This document shows positions 5,398-14,269 of a stretch of DNA of 33,970 nucleotides, one piece after another. Numbering within the stretch: the stretch's first letter is position 1; each line of letters opens with the position of its first letter. Location of the stretch: positions 1 to 33,970 of the IMG/VR virus record IMGVR_UViG_3300028400_000021; one strand, written 5' to 3'. The notes beneath the pieces were generated by a model. That model saw only the letters and a list, made by a program, of their open reading frames with translations. It did no database searches and was not told where the DNA came from. Source of the DNA: a virus. A program made the translations under genes and the position numbers.

Positions 5398-6645
5398 ATG
5401 GCACTTAATTTAATTAGCGGTAAAATGTTGCAATCGGATTTGTTGCGAGATAGTATCGATCTTGCATTCGAAACAAATCTATTATATTTGGATGTTACTA
5501 ACAATAGAATTGGTGTTAAGACCAATGCACCATCAGCCGAACTAGATATTCAAGGTAATCTAAATGTAACTGGTCAGGTGCAAATTGCTAACCAAGCGCA
5601 AATTGCAAATATTATCGCCGCATCAAATTCTATTACAAGCAACAATGGTGATTTAATTTTTAACTCACTTAGTGGAAACATTTCTGTAAGTAATAAAAGA
5701 ATTACTAATCTTCTTGACCCTACTGCAAATACAGATGCCGTTACAAAGCAATATTTAGATAATGCACTTTCTGCTCTTAACGCCGATAAAATTGTAAGCG
5801 ATAATTCTGCATTAACTGTTTTTGATGACGGAATAAATCCAGGATCGTTTGATTTTACACTTGATGGTAATAGTGTTGCAACGTTAGATAGCAATATTTT
5901 TAATTATCAGGGTCAGATTATTGCAGGAAGTCAGATAACGACACCAACTGCAAATCTTGGTTCACTTATTATTAACAATGATACAATCAGTGATACCACA
6001 GGTACAGTAAATATTAATGCATCAACACAGATAAATTTAAATTCTTCGGTGAATATATCTGGGATGGGAACCAGTCGAATTTTATTTGTTGATTCTGCTG
6101 GACTTATCGACACAAATCCAAATTTTACATGGGACGGAAGTAATGGAGTCGTTACTGGTTCACTTACCGTTGATGATGTTAATATTGATACTAACAGTAT
6201 TTCATCAGTTACAGCAGGATTAAATATCAACACCGCAGCGAATGGTTCGCTTATTATTTCAACAGGCACAGGCATTGTTGATATCAATACAACATCGGCT
6301 ATTCAATTACCGGCAGGTTTAACTACTCAACGTCCAACAACACCGACAGCAGGAATGACACGTTGGAATTCAGCAAATGCAGAAATTGAATATTATGATG
6401 GAACAACATGGCAATCTACACAAAGAGCATTCAGTGTAACATCACAACAAATCATTCCCGACGGTGTTTCAACATCATACACTCTAAATAAATCAGCTAC
6501 TACTGACGGGGTATTAGTTACCGTTAATGGTATTGTTCAAGATCCCGAAGGCGGCGCGGTTTATTCTGTTACAGGAACCACTATTACTTTTACATCAGTT
6601 CTTCAACCATCAGATGTAGTTTCTATTAGATTTTTAGAACCTTAA
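5398..6645 (+). CDS. Tail-fibre-like structural protein
   Basis: 415 residues. It starts with an alpha/beta opening (ALNLISGKMLQSDLLRDSID), then a low-charge beta-repeat shaft with NLNVTGQV, ISVSNKRITNLLDP and AVTKQYLDNALSAL, the last being a variant of the TKAYVD repeat common in phage fibres. The C-terminus carries the module QRPTTPTAGMTRWNS, IEYYDGTTWQ, DGVSTSYTLN and VLVTVNGIVQDP, shared with the 4935 and 6718 products. The length and repeat style fit a fibre or fibre-hinge subunit. SD AAGGT; co-transcribed with the three genes upstream. Confidence 0.75.
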   Translation: MALNLISGKMLQSDLLRDSIDLAFETNLLYLDVTNNRIGVKTNAPSAELDIQGNLNVTGQVQIANQAQIANIIAASNSITSNNGDLIFNSLSGNISVSNKRITNLLDPTANTDAVTKQYLDNALSALNADKIVSDNSALTVFDDGINPGSFDFTLDGNSVATLDSNIFNYQGQIIAGSQITTPTANLGSLIINNDTISDTTGTVNINASTQINLNSSVNISGMGTSRILFVDSAGLIDTNPNFTWDGSNGVVTGSLTVDDVNIDTNSISSVTAGLNINTAANGSLIISTGTGIVDINTTSAIQLPAGLTTQRPTTPTAGMTRWNSANAEIEYYDGTTWQSTQRAFSVTSQQIIPDGVSTSYTLNKSATTDGVLVTVNGIVQDPEGGAVYSVTGTTITFTSVLQPSDVVSIRFLEP

Positions 6646-6681
6646 AAATTATATACGTATAGCCAAAATTGCTCAATTTGC

Positions 6682-6689
6682 AATAAATA
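6682..6689 (+). promoter_or_regulatory. Putative T4-type late promoter (AATAAATA)
   Basis: AATAAATA lies in the short gap between fibre genes; the predicted start is near 6695, 23 bases before ATG 6718, which has AGGAG at 6704-6708. Confidence 0.55.
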
Positions 6690-6717
6690 CTGTTAAGATT
6701 AACAGGAGCTAACCAGA

Positions 6718-9700
6718 ATGGCTATTACACGTATTAAAAATAACCAGATTACTGATGCAACAATTGATGCATCAACAAAAGTCGTGCCAAATTCAGTTAC
6801 AGCAGGACTTCTAGAAAATAATTTAACATATGGTTCGAATCTTACCGTTACCGGTGATCTTATCGTTAACGGTACTACAACAACTATTAGTACAACAAAT
6901 ACCGTTGTTGAAGATCCAGTTCTTTTGTTAGGATCTCAACAAACAACCCCATTTGCTGACCTTGGTTTTATTGGGGAACGTGGAACTGCATCAAGTGTTG
7001 CATTTGTATGGGACGAAAGCAATAACAAATTTAGAACAGGATTTACATCAGACACCGATACTTCGGGTGCAGTTACTTTTACAGGCGATGCTGATTTACA
7101 AGTTGGTGGTTTAACTGCTACTGCTACATCATCTTTTACATCATTAAATCTAAGTGGCAATTTATCAGTTAATGGCACAACCACTCTAACAGGTCTTGTA
7201 ACAGCAAATGATATTGATACAGGCACAATGGACGCTACCGGAAATGCTACCGTTGGCGGTACTCTTAGTGTTACTGGTGCAACAACACTTTCGTCAGTTA
7301 CAGCATCAGGTCTTGCTAACTTAGATGGTGGTATTGCAGTTGATACCAATGCATTTACTGTAGCAGGTGATGGAACTGGTAACACAGCAATTGCTGGTAC
7401 ACTTGATGTTACTGGTGCAGTAACTTTTAATACTGATGTTACATTGTCCGGCGGTTTAGGCGACACATTTACTATCACTGATGGCGGCGTTACTCCAACA
7501 ACTACTTTTGAAGTTGCAAGCGATACTGGTAATACAACAATTGGTGGCACATTAACAGCTTCAAGTACCTTAACTGTAGCTGGTTTAACTGATTTAAATG
7601 GCGGGTTAACAGTTGGAAACGTAACACTTGATTCAGGATCAACTTTTGATGCAGGCGCTAATGCGTTAACAAATCTAGCTGATCCATCAGCAGCACAAGA
7701 CGCAGCTACTAAGGCCTATGTTGATTCAACAATTGCTAGTAGTACATTCACATTAACAGACGGTACAAACTCACAAGTTATTGCTGGTGGCGATACATTA
7801 ACTGTTAATGGTACAGCAAACGAAGTTGAAGTTACAGTTTCAGCTACAGATACACTTACAATCGGTTTACCAAATGACGTTTCAATTGCAGGTACATTAG
7901 CAGTAGCTGGTGTTTCGACACTTAGCGGTCTATTAAATGCTAATGGCGGTATTGCAGTTGATACATCAAACTTCACAGTTGATGGAACCACTGGTGCTGT
8001 TACTACAGCCGGATCACTAACAGCAGCTGGTCTTGCTAATCTTAATGGTGGTATTGCAGTTGATACATCAAACTTTACAGTTGATGGAACCACTGGTGCC
8101 GTTACTACAGCAAGTACTTTAACAGTAGCTGGTTTAACTGATCTAAATGGCGGTTTAACTGTTGGTGATATTACCGTTGATGCAACAAGTACACTTGATG
8201 CTGGTGCTAATAAATGGACAAACTTAGCAGATCCAACACTTGCACAAGACGCAGCTACTAAGGCTTATGTTGATAATGTTTCTTCAACTGGATGGACACT
8301 TAGTGATGGTACAACTTCACAAGTTGTTCAAATTGGCGATACCGTAACACTTCAAGGTACTGCCAACGAAGTTGATGTTCTTGTATCAGCACCTGATACA
8401 ATGACAATTGGTTTACCAAACGATGTAACAATTGGAAATGCATTAACTGTTACGGGTGCTGGTTCAGTTGGTGGAACACTTACTGTTACTGGTGCAACTG
8501 ATCTCAATGGTGGTTTAACTGTTGGTGATACCACTTGGGATACTGCAAGCACCATTAACGCGAACTCTAACAAGATTATTAACCTAGCAGATCCGACAGC
8601 AGCACAAGACGCGGCTACTAAGGCTTATGTTGATAATGTTTCTTCAACTGGATGGACATTAACAGACGGTACAACCTCTCAAACTATCCAGATTGGTGAT
8701 ACCGTAACACTTCAAGGTACTGCTAACGAAGTTGAAGTTTCGGTAACTGCTATTGATACAATGACAATTGGTTTACCAAACGACGTATCAATTACAAATA
8801 ACCTTACTGTAGCAGGTCTTGCTAATCTCAATGGTGGTATTGCAGTTGATACCAATGCGTTCACGGTAGCAGATGCTACTGGTAATACAGCAATTGCTGG
8901 TACACTCGATGTCGCTGGAACTACTACATTAACTGGTGGTTTCGTTGCAAATGGAACAGCTGACTTTAATGGTGCTGTTACAATGGGTAATGTTACTTTT
9001 GGTGCAGGAAGCACCATTGATGCCGGTGCCAACAAAATTACTAACGTAGCAGATCCGACAGCAGCACAAGATGCTACTACTAAGGCATACGTTGATGCTC
9101 TTGTTACTTCTGGTACAGTATGGCGCGATCCAATTCGCGATCCAAATTTTGTTGGTGTACAAGGTACAGAGCCAGCTTCGCCACAAACAAATACAGGTTA
9201 TATTGCAACTGCATCGGGCACCTGGACAGGTGGTATTGCTGTTACCGCTGGTGATTATATGTTCTGGAATGGTAGTGCCTGGTCTAAGGTACAAAATCCA
9301 GTAGTTGCAGGCGATCGCTTTATTATTGCTGGTGAAAATGGAAATATTGAATCAACCCTTTATGATATTGGTTTCCGCACTGGTGACATTGTTGAATATG
9401 TAAGTGGTCCATTTGATCAATTCTCATCATGGTCGACACCACAAGACGATGGATACCAAGTAATTAACTTCACTGTTAAAAAGACAAGTACAGATTCAAC
9501 AGGATTTGCAAATGATGCAACTGTTTACGTACTTGATATTTCGACTGATGTTGGTAGCGGCGAAACATTAGCACAAGTACAAGTAACTGGTTCAGCAGCA
9601 CAGACTATTGGCGATTTAATTAACGAGATTAATACTGATCTTGATTCAACATTTGGTGCTGGCAATGTTGTAGCATCACTTGAGCCAGAAGGTCATATTC

Positions 9701-12486
9701 ATATTGCCAATACCGCTAATTCAAATCGCGTAACAATCAAAGAAGGTACAGCAGCAGGTACCGGAATGCTTGCTACACTTACTGATTTTGATAAGATTTT
9801 AGCAGGTATCGAGGATGGTACTACTGTTATCGCGAATGATCCAGATAGTATTGATTATGGTCATACTTATACATACTCGCACGAAGGAAATGTTTGGGTC
9901 GAAATTGCTGGTCCAGGTTCAATTGAAGCTGGTAACCAACTATATTATAGCGGTAACATTCTGAATGTTAGTGAAGGTGCTGGAAGCGGTCTCGATGCTG
10001 ATTTACTCGACGGTCAAGACAGCCCATATTACTTAGATTGGACAAATACAACTAATAAACCAAGCCCAACCATTACTTTAGCTGGTGATGCAAGTGGTTC
10101 GATTACACTCACAGAACTTAATAGCGGTACACTTACCGTAACAGTTCTTGATGATAGCCATAATCACATCATTTCAAATATTGATGGATTGCAATCGGCT
10201 CTTGATGCTAAGCTAAATGATACCGGCGATACAATGGACGGTGCCTATACCGTAACAGCTACCGGATCAATTAGTTGGTCAACTGCTCCAACACTCGGCG
10301 ATCATTTAACAAATAAAACTTACGTTGATGGTTTAATTGCTGCTGGTTTTACATTACAAGATGATGCAGCAACACCAAATACCACAACGATTTCGGGCGG
10401 CGATACACTTACCGTTAATGGTACCACTAACGAAATAGAAGTTCTTGTTGGAACCGATTCTCTTACAATTGGATTACCAGACAATGTTACAATAACTGGC
10501 TTACTTTCAGCTAGTGGTGGTATTAGTACCGATGGTGCGTTTACAGTAGCAGATACAACAGGTAACGTTGCTACAACAGGTACACTAACAGTTTCGGGAC
10601 TTTCATCTCTTGATGGTGGTATTGATGTTAGTAGTAGTGCATTTACAGTAGCAAGTGGTACTGGTAATGTGTCTACAAGTGGTACATTGAATGTTACTGG
10701 CGCGGCTACTTTTGGTACAGATGTAACATTAAACGGTGGTGCTGGTGATACCTTTACTATCACTGATGGTGCACTTACACCAGCAACTACTTTTGAAGTT
10801 GCAAGCGATACTGGTAACACAACTATTGCCGGTACTGCTACAGTTAGTGGTCTTGCTAATCTTAATGGTGGTATTGCAGTTGATACATCAAACTTTACAG
10901 TTGATGGAACGTCTGGTGATGTTAGCACTGCTGGAACGTTAACCGTAGCTGGTTTAACTGATCTAAATGGCGGTTTAACTGTTGGTGATGTAACACTCGA
11001 CGCGGCATCAACTTTTGATGCTGGTGCTAATAAACTTACAAACTTAGCAGATCCAACAGCAGCACAAGATGCAGCTACCAAGGCTTATGTTGATGCACAG
11101 TCAGCAACTGGTTTCACATTACAAGATGATGCAGCAACACCAAATACCACTGTTATTTCGGGAGGTGATACACTTACTGTTAATGGTACCACTAACGAAG
11201 TTGACGTAGTTGTTGGAACAGATACTCTTACAATTGGTTTACCAAACGACGTAACAATTGGTAATAACCTAACTGTTACAACAAATGCAACAGTTGGCGG
11301 CGCGCTAAGTGTTACTGGTACTGCTACGGTTAATGGCGTTGCTAATCTCAACGGTGGTATTGCAGTCGATACATCAAACTTCACAGTTGACGGAACCACT
11401 GGTGCTGTTAGTACTGCAAGCACCTTAACTGTTAGTGGTGCAACTTCATTAGGAAGCACACTTAGCGTTGTTGGCCTTGCTAACTTAGATGGTGGTATTG
11501 CAGTTGATACTAATGCATTTACTGTAGCAGGTGATGGAACCGGTAATACAGCAATTGCTGGTACACTTGATGTTACCGGCGCAACTTCTTTAACAACTAC
11601 TGGTATTACAGGAGTTCTAACAGTTACCGGATCAGCAGCAATTGATAACATTACTATTAACGGTAATTCAATTGATGCTACTGCTGGTACAGAGATCGCT
11701 ATTAATGATGCAGGTGGCGATTATAATGTACGTATTGAAGGTAACTCAGATACTAACCTTGTTGTAGTTGATGCAGGTACTGACACCGTTAATATTGGAA
11801 CAGCAACACCGGTTACCGATGTTAAGTTCCAAGTTGGCGGTACTTCTTCAGTAATACTTCCAATTGGTACAACAGCACAACGTCCAGCTACTGGTGTTAC
11901 CGGTATGCTACGTTACAATACAACACGTAATAAGTACGAGTACTTTGATGGAAGCGTTTGGCAAGGAATGGGAACTGAATTCACTGTTATTGCAAGTGAA
12001 GTATTTAACGGTGATGGTTCAACAACAACCTTTACTTTATCGAGTGCTCAAACAACGGCATCTTGTATTGTAAGTATTAACGGTATTGTTCAGCAACCAA
12101 CCACAGCATATAGTGTAACTGGTACAACGTTAACATTTACACAAGCACCAGCAGTTGGTGATGTTATTGAAGTACGTGAAATTACTACAACTACTTCAAT
12201 TGTTGCAGTATCTGATGGTGTTTCAACACTGCAAGCAAATAATACACAGTTTGATTTAACTGGACATATTATTCCGACTGTTGATGTTACTTACGATCTC
12301 GGTAGCGCAACAAACCGCTTCAGAGATCTTTATCTAAGTGGTGCTACTATTGATTTAGGTGGTGTTAAGATTAAGAATAATGCTGGTACAGTTCAATTCT
12401 TACAAAGTGATGGAGTAACACCAGCACCAGTTGATCTTGGTACAACACTTGACCCAGATGTAACAATTGATGGTGGTACATATTAA
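6718..12486 (+). CDS. Giant repetitive tail-fibre protein
   Basis: 1922 residues, one of the longest fibre-type proteins expected in a T4-like phage. The shaft is made of many imperfect repeats: GGIAVDTSNFTVDGTTG, TVAGLTDLNGGLTVGD, GANKLTNLADPTAAQDAATK followed by AYVD (five copies plus one degenerate TNKTYVD), and NDV-I-NLTV segments. About residues 800-1150 form a less repetitive insert beginning TVWRDPIRDPNFVG and including GSGLDADLLDGQDSPYYLDW, a motif also seen in T4 gp37-type fibres. The C-terminus has the QRPATGVTGMLRYNT / YEYFDGSVWQ / SINGIVQQP module and ends with DLGSATNRFRDLYLSGATID. Acts outside the cell in host recognition, probably as a trimer. Which T4 fibre it replaces cannot be told. 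Large antisense frames over it are by-products of the repeats. Confidence 0.85.
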   Translation: MAITRIKNNQITDATIDASTKVVPNSVTAGLLENNLTYGSNLTVTGDLIVNGTTTTISTTNTVVEDPVLLLGSQQTTPFADLGFIGERGTASSVAFVWDESNNKFRTGFTSDTDTSGAVTFTGDADLQVGGLTATATSSFTSLNLSGNLSVNGTTTLTGLVTANDIDTGTMDATGNATVGGTLSVTGATTLSSVTASGLANLDGGIAVDTNAFTVAGDGTGNTAIAGTLDVTGAVTFNTDVTLSGGLGDTFTITDGGVTPTTTFEVASDTGNTTIGGTLTASSTLTVAGLTDLNGGLTVGNVTLDSGSTFDAGANALTNLADPSAAQDAATKAYVDSTIASSTFTLTDGTNSQVIAGGDTLTVNGTANEVEVTVSATDTLTIGLPNDVSIAGTLAVAGVSTLSGLLNANGGIAVDTSNFTVDGTTGAVTTAGSLTAAGLANLNGGIAVDTSNFTVDGTTGAVTTASTLTVAGLTDLNGGLTVGDITVDATSTLDAGANKWTNLADPTLAQDAATKAYVDNVSSTGWTLSDGTTSQVVQIGDTVTLQGTANEVDVLVSAPDTMTIGLPNDVTIGNALTVTGAGSVGGTLTVTGATDLNGGLTVGDTTWDTASTINANSNKIINLADPTAAQDAATKAYVDNVSSTGWTLTDGTTSQTIQIGDTVTLQGTANEVEVSVTAIDTMTIGLPNDVSITNNLTVAGLANLNGGIAVDTNAFTVADATGNTAIAGTLDVAGTTTLTGGFVANGTADFNGAVTMGNVTFGAGSTIDAGANKITNVADPTAAQDATTKAYVDALVTSGTVWRDPIRDPNFVGVQGTEPASPQTNTGYIATASGTWTGGIAVTAGDYMFWNGSAWSKVQNPVVAGDRFIIAGENGNIESTLYDIGFRTGDIVEYVSGPFDQFSSWSTPQDDGYQVINFTVKKTSTDSTGFANDATVYVLDISTDVGSGETLAQVQVTGSAAQTIGDLINEINTDLDSTFGAGNVVASLEPEGHIHIANTANSNRVTIKEGTAAGTGMLATLTDFDKILAGIEDGTTVIANDPDSIDYGHTYTYSHEGNVWVEIAGPGSIEAGNQLYYSGNILNVSEGAGSGLDADLLDGQDSPYYLDWTNTTNKPSPTITLAGDASGSITLTELNSGTLTVTVLDDSHNHIISNIDGLQSALDAKLNDTGDTMDGAYTVTATGSISWSTAPTLGDHLTNKTYVDGLIAAGFTLQDDAATPNTTTISGGDTLTVNGTTNEIEVLVGTDSLTIGLPDNVTITGLLSASGGISTDGAFTVADTTGNVATTGTLTVSGLSSLDGGIDVSSSAFTVASGTGNVSTSGTLNVTGAATFGTDVTLNGGAGDTFTITDGALTPATTFEVASDTGNTTIAGTATVSGLANLNGGIAVDTSNFTVDGTSGDVSTAGTLTVAGLTDLNGGLTVGDVTLDAASTFDAGANKLTNLADPTAAQDAATKAYVDAQSATGFTLQDDAATPNTTVISGGDTLTVNGTTNEVDVVVGTDTLTIGLPNDVTIGNNLTVTTNATVGGALSVTGTATVNGVANLNGGIAVDTSNFTVDGTTGAVSTASTLTVSGATSLGSTLSVVGLANLDGGIAVDTNAFTVAGDGTGNTAIAGTLDVTGATSLTTTGITGVLTVTGSAAIDNITINGNSIDATAGTEIAINDAGGDYNVRIEGNSDTNLVVVDAGTDTVNIGTATPVTDVKFQVGGTSSVILPIGTTAQRPATGVTGMLRYNTTRNKYEYFDGSVWQGMGTEFTVIASEVFNGDGSTTTFTLSSAQTTASCIVSINGIVQQPTTAYSVTGTTLTFTQAPAVGDVIEVREITTTTSIVAVSDGVSTLQANNTQFDLTGHIIPTVDVTYDLGSATNRFRDLYLSGATIDLGGVKIKNNAGTVQFLQSDGVTPAPVDLGTTLDPDVTIDGGTY
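7948..8146 (+). repeat. 102-base tandem repeat inside the fibre gene
   Basis: Two adjacent near-identical copies, offset by 102 bases (34 codons), encode GGIAVDTSNFTVDGTTGAV. Copies differ at a few mostly third-codon positions. Further copies occur near 10870 and 11350. Confidence 0.8.
8221..8800 (+). repeat. 360-base tandem repeat inside the fibre gene
   Basis: The sequence around 8221-8430 recurs at exactly +360 bases (8581-8790). Stretches such as ctaaggcttatgttgataat and cgtaacacttcaaggtactg are identical in both copies. The period of 120 codons keeps the reading frame and marks a recent duplication of a shaft unit. Confidence 0.8.
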
Positions 12487-12613
12487 TAGATTGGGCGGCT
12501 GGGATTAATTCCCAGCCCTGACCCGTTGGGCAATAGCATTTTGCTATTCTGACCCGTTGGGCATTATTGTTAGCCGCAATAATTTGACCCTCTCAAATAA
12601 GGAGACTATATAA
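12487..12613 (+). promoter_or_regulatory. Hairpin array with repeated 14-base linker between fibre genes
   Basis: Three perfect hairpins are separated by identical linkers: GGCTGGGA/TCCCAGCC (12497-12504 with 12510-12517), AATAGCA/TGCTATT (12532-12538 with 12542-12548) and ATTATTG/CAATAAT (12563-12569 with 12577-12583). The 14-mer CTGACCCGTTGGGC occurs at 12518-12531 and 12549-12562, and a shortened TTGACCC follows the third hairpin. Each linker can itself form a small CCC-GTT-GGG stem. An SD (AAGGAG, 12599-12604) follows. No T-run is present, so this is not a simple terminator. Confidence 0.7.
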
Positions 12614-14212
12614 ATGGCAAATACGATTTTACATAAAAGGAGCTCGGTAAGCGGTAAGGTTCCGTTAACAACGGACTTACAAGATGGCGAGCTTGCTCTT
12701 AATACTGCTGATGGTATTGTTTATTTTAAGGATTCGAGTGGTGCTGTTATCGATCCAGCAGCAATTCGATATACTGACGCTGAAAAATCAAAATTAGCTG
12801 GTATTGAAGCTGGCGCTCAGGTTAACCCAACCGCAGCAGAAATCAAAACAGCATATGAATCAAACCCAGATACTAATGCTTATACCGATGCTGAAAAATC
12901 AAAATTAGCTGGTATTGAAGCTGGTGCTACTGGAGATCAAACCGCCGGAGAGATCCTTTCTCTTCTCTTAACTGTTGACGGTCCTGGTTCAGGTCTTGAT
13001 GCAGATACACTTGACGGAACTTCAAGTTCAGGTTTCATTAAAACCGATGGAACATCGACTGTTACCGCTAATATTTCATTAAATGGTAATCGTTTAACTA
13101 ATGTTGCTGATGGTATTGATGTTAGTGATGTTGTCACTAAGCAACAACTTGATTCAGCACAAGCTGGATTATTAACAAAACAACAATGTCGTGTTGCTAC
13201 AACTACTGCTTTACCAGCTGTGACAGCATCTGGTTCTGGTGTTGGTAAAACATTGACAGCTAATTCACCAGGTGTTTTAACTGTCGACGGAATAAACACA
13301 GTGTTAGGTGATCGTATCTTAGTTAAAGATCAAGCTAATGCTGTTGATAACGGTATTTACGAAGTAACAGTTGAAGGTAATTCCTCAACTGCATTCGTGC
13401 TAACTCGTGCCTCAGACTTTGATGGTAATCCATCTGGTGAAGTAAAAGCTGGTGTATTCACCTTTATTAACGAAGGTAATGATCTTGGAAAATCTGGTTG
13501 GACGTTGCTTGATACTGGTCTCACTGGCGGAGGAAGTCCTGTTGTCGCTGTTGTTGATACAGACCCTCTCACTTTTACACAGTTCCAAGGTTTACCGCAG
13601 TACATCGCTGGTAATCAACTAACTTTAACCGGTCAGACTTTTGATGTTGTTGAAGGTCCAGGTAGTGGTTTAGATGCCGATACAGTTGATGGTATTCAGG
13701 CGGCTTCGTTTTTACGTAGCGACACAACCGATACACATAGCGGATCGATTACACCAAATGTCGATAATACCATTAATCTTGGTAGTGCTACAAAGCGTTA
13801 TACAGGTATTTACGCTGTTACCTTTTATGGTGAAGCAACCACAGCACAATACGCTGACTTAGCTGAAATTTATGTAGCCGATGAAAATATCGAACCAGGC
13901 ACTGTTGTATCATTTGGGGGATCAGCAGAAGTAACACGCTGTCTAATAGACATGGATACTCGTGTAGCCGGTGTTGTTTCGACTAACCCTGCATATCTAA
14001 TGAACAGTAATGCTGATGGTATTCCGGTTGCATTGCAAGGTCGCGTTCCTTGTAAAGTTAGCGGAACAATTAAGAAAGGTGATATGCTCGTTGCCGACGG
14101 TAAAGGTGGTGCTCGAGCTGAAGAAAATCCAAAAATCGGGTCCGTAATTGGTAAGGCACTTGAAGATTCTGAAGGCGATGCAGTTATTGAAGTTGTTGTT
14201 GGACGACTTTGA
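12614..14212 (+). CDS. Tail fibre protein with possible C-terminal self-processing domain
   Basis: 532 residues. The N-terminus ILHKRSSVSGKVPLTTDL then DGELALNTADGIVYFKDSSG is a standard phage fibre attachment motif. It is followed by two copies of YTDAEKSKLAGIEAGA, two copies of GPGSGLDADT(L/V)DG and a segment RVATTTALPAV ... GDRILVKDQANAVDNGIYEV that occurs in many fibre and appendage proteins. The C-terminal 150 residues (YADLAEIYVADENIEPGTVV, GVVSTNPAYLMNS, ALQGRVPCKVSGTIKKGDML) resemble the peptidase_G2/intramolecular-chaperone type ends of phage appendage proteins; this last assignment is from memory of the pattern only. It follows a hairpin array and precedes a bidirectional terminator. 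Confidence 0.78.
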   Translation: MANTILHKRSSVSGKVPLTTDLQDGELALNTADGIVYFKDSSGAVIDPAAIRYTDAEKSKLAGIEAGAQVNPTAAEIKTAYESNPDTNAYTDAEKSKLAGIEAGATGDQTAGEILSLLLTVDGPGSGLDADTLDGTSSSGFIKTDGTSTVTANISLNGNRLTNVADGIDVSDVVTKQQLDSAQAGLLTKQQCRVATTTALPAVTASGSGVGKTLTANSPGVLTVDGINTVLGDRILVKDQANAVDNGIYEVTVEGNSSTAFVLTRASDFDGNPSGEVKAGVFTFINEGNDLGKSGWTLLDTGLTGGGSPVVAVVDTDPLTFTQFQGLPQYIAGNQLTLTGQTFDVVEGPGSGLDADTVDGIQAASFLRSDTTDTHSGSITPNVDNTINLGSATKRYTGIYAVTFYGEATTAQYADLAEIYVADENIEPGTVVSFGGSAEVTRCLIDMDTRVAGVVSTNPAYLMNSNADGIPVALQGRVPCKVSGTIKKGDMLVADGKGGARAEENPKIGSVIGKALEDSEGDAVIEVVVGRL

Positions 14213-14228
14213 TAACTATTTGCAATAA

Positions 14229-14257
14229 TTGAAAAAGGGCCGATGGCCCTTTTTCAA
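14229..14257. terminator. Bidirectional Rho-independent terminator
   Basis: TTGAAAAAGGGCC (14229-14241) and GGCCCTTTTTCAA (14245-14257) form a perfect 13-bp stem with a GAT loop. A-runs on one side and T-runs on the other let it work on both strands. It ends the fibre operon. Confidence 0.88.
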
Positions 14258-14259
14258 TG

Positions 14260-14267
14260 ACTAAATA
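14260..14267 (+). promoter_or_regulatory. Late-promoter-like box ACTAAATA, leaderless spacing
   Basis: ACTAAATA ends 5 bases before the second ATG (14273) of the following gene. With late-promoter geometry the transcript would start at that A. The same box and spacing precede the minus-strand gene starting at 25416. Confidence 0.4.
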
Positions 14268-14269
14268 TT

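Noticed and set aside
7681-11100. Regularly spaced repeats as a CRISPR array
   Set aside because: Repeats are in frame, imperfect, of variable spacing and encode fibre shaft units.
6936-11651. Long antisense open frames across the giant fibre gene
   Set aside because: They follow the repeat period of the plus-strand gene, have low-complexity Val/Pro/Ser products, and lack SDs. They are by-products of the repeated plus-strand codons.
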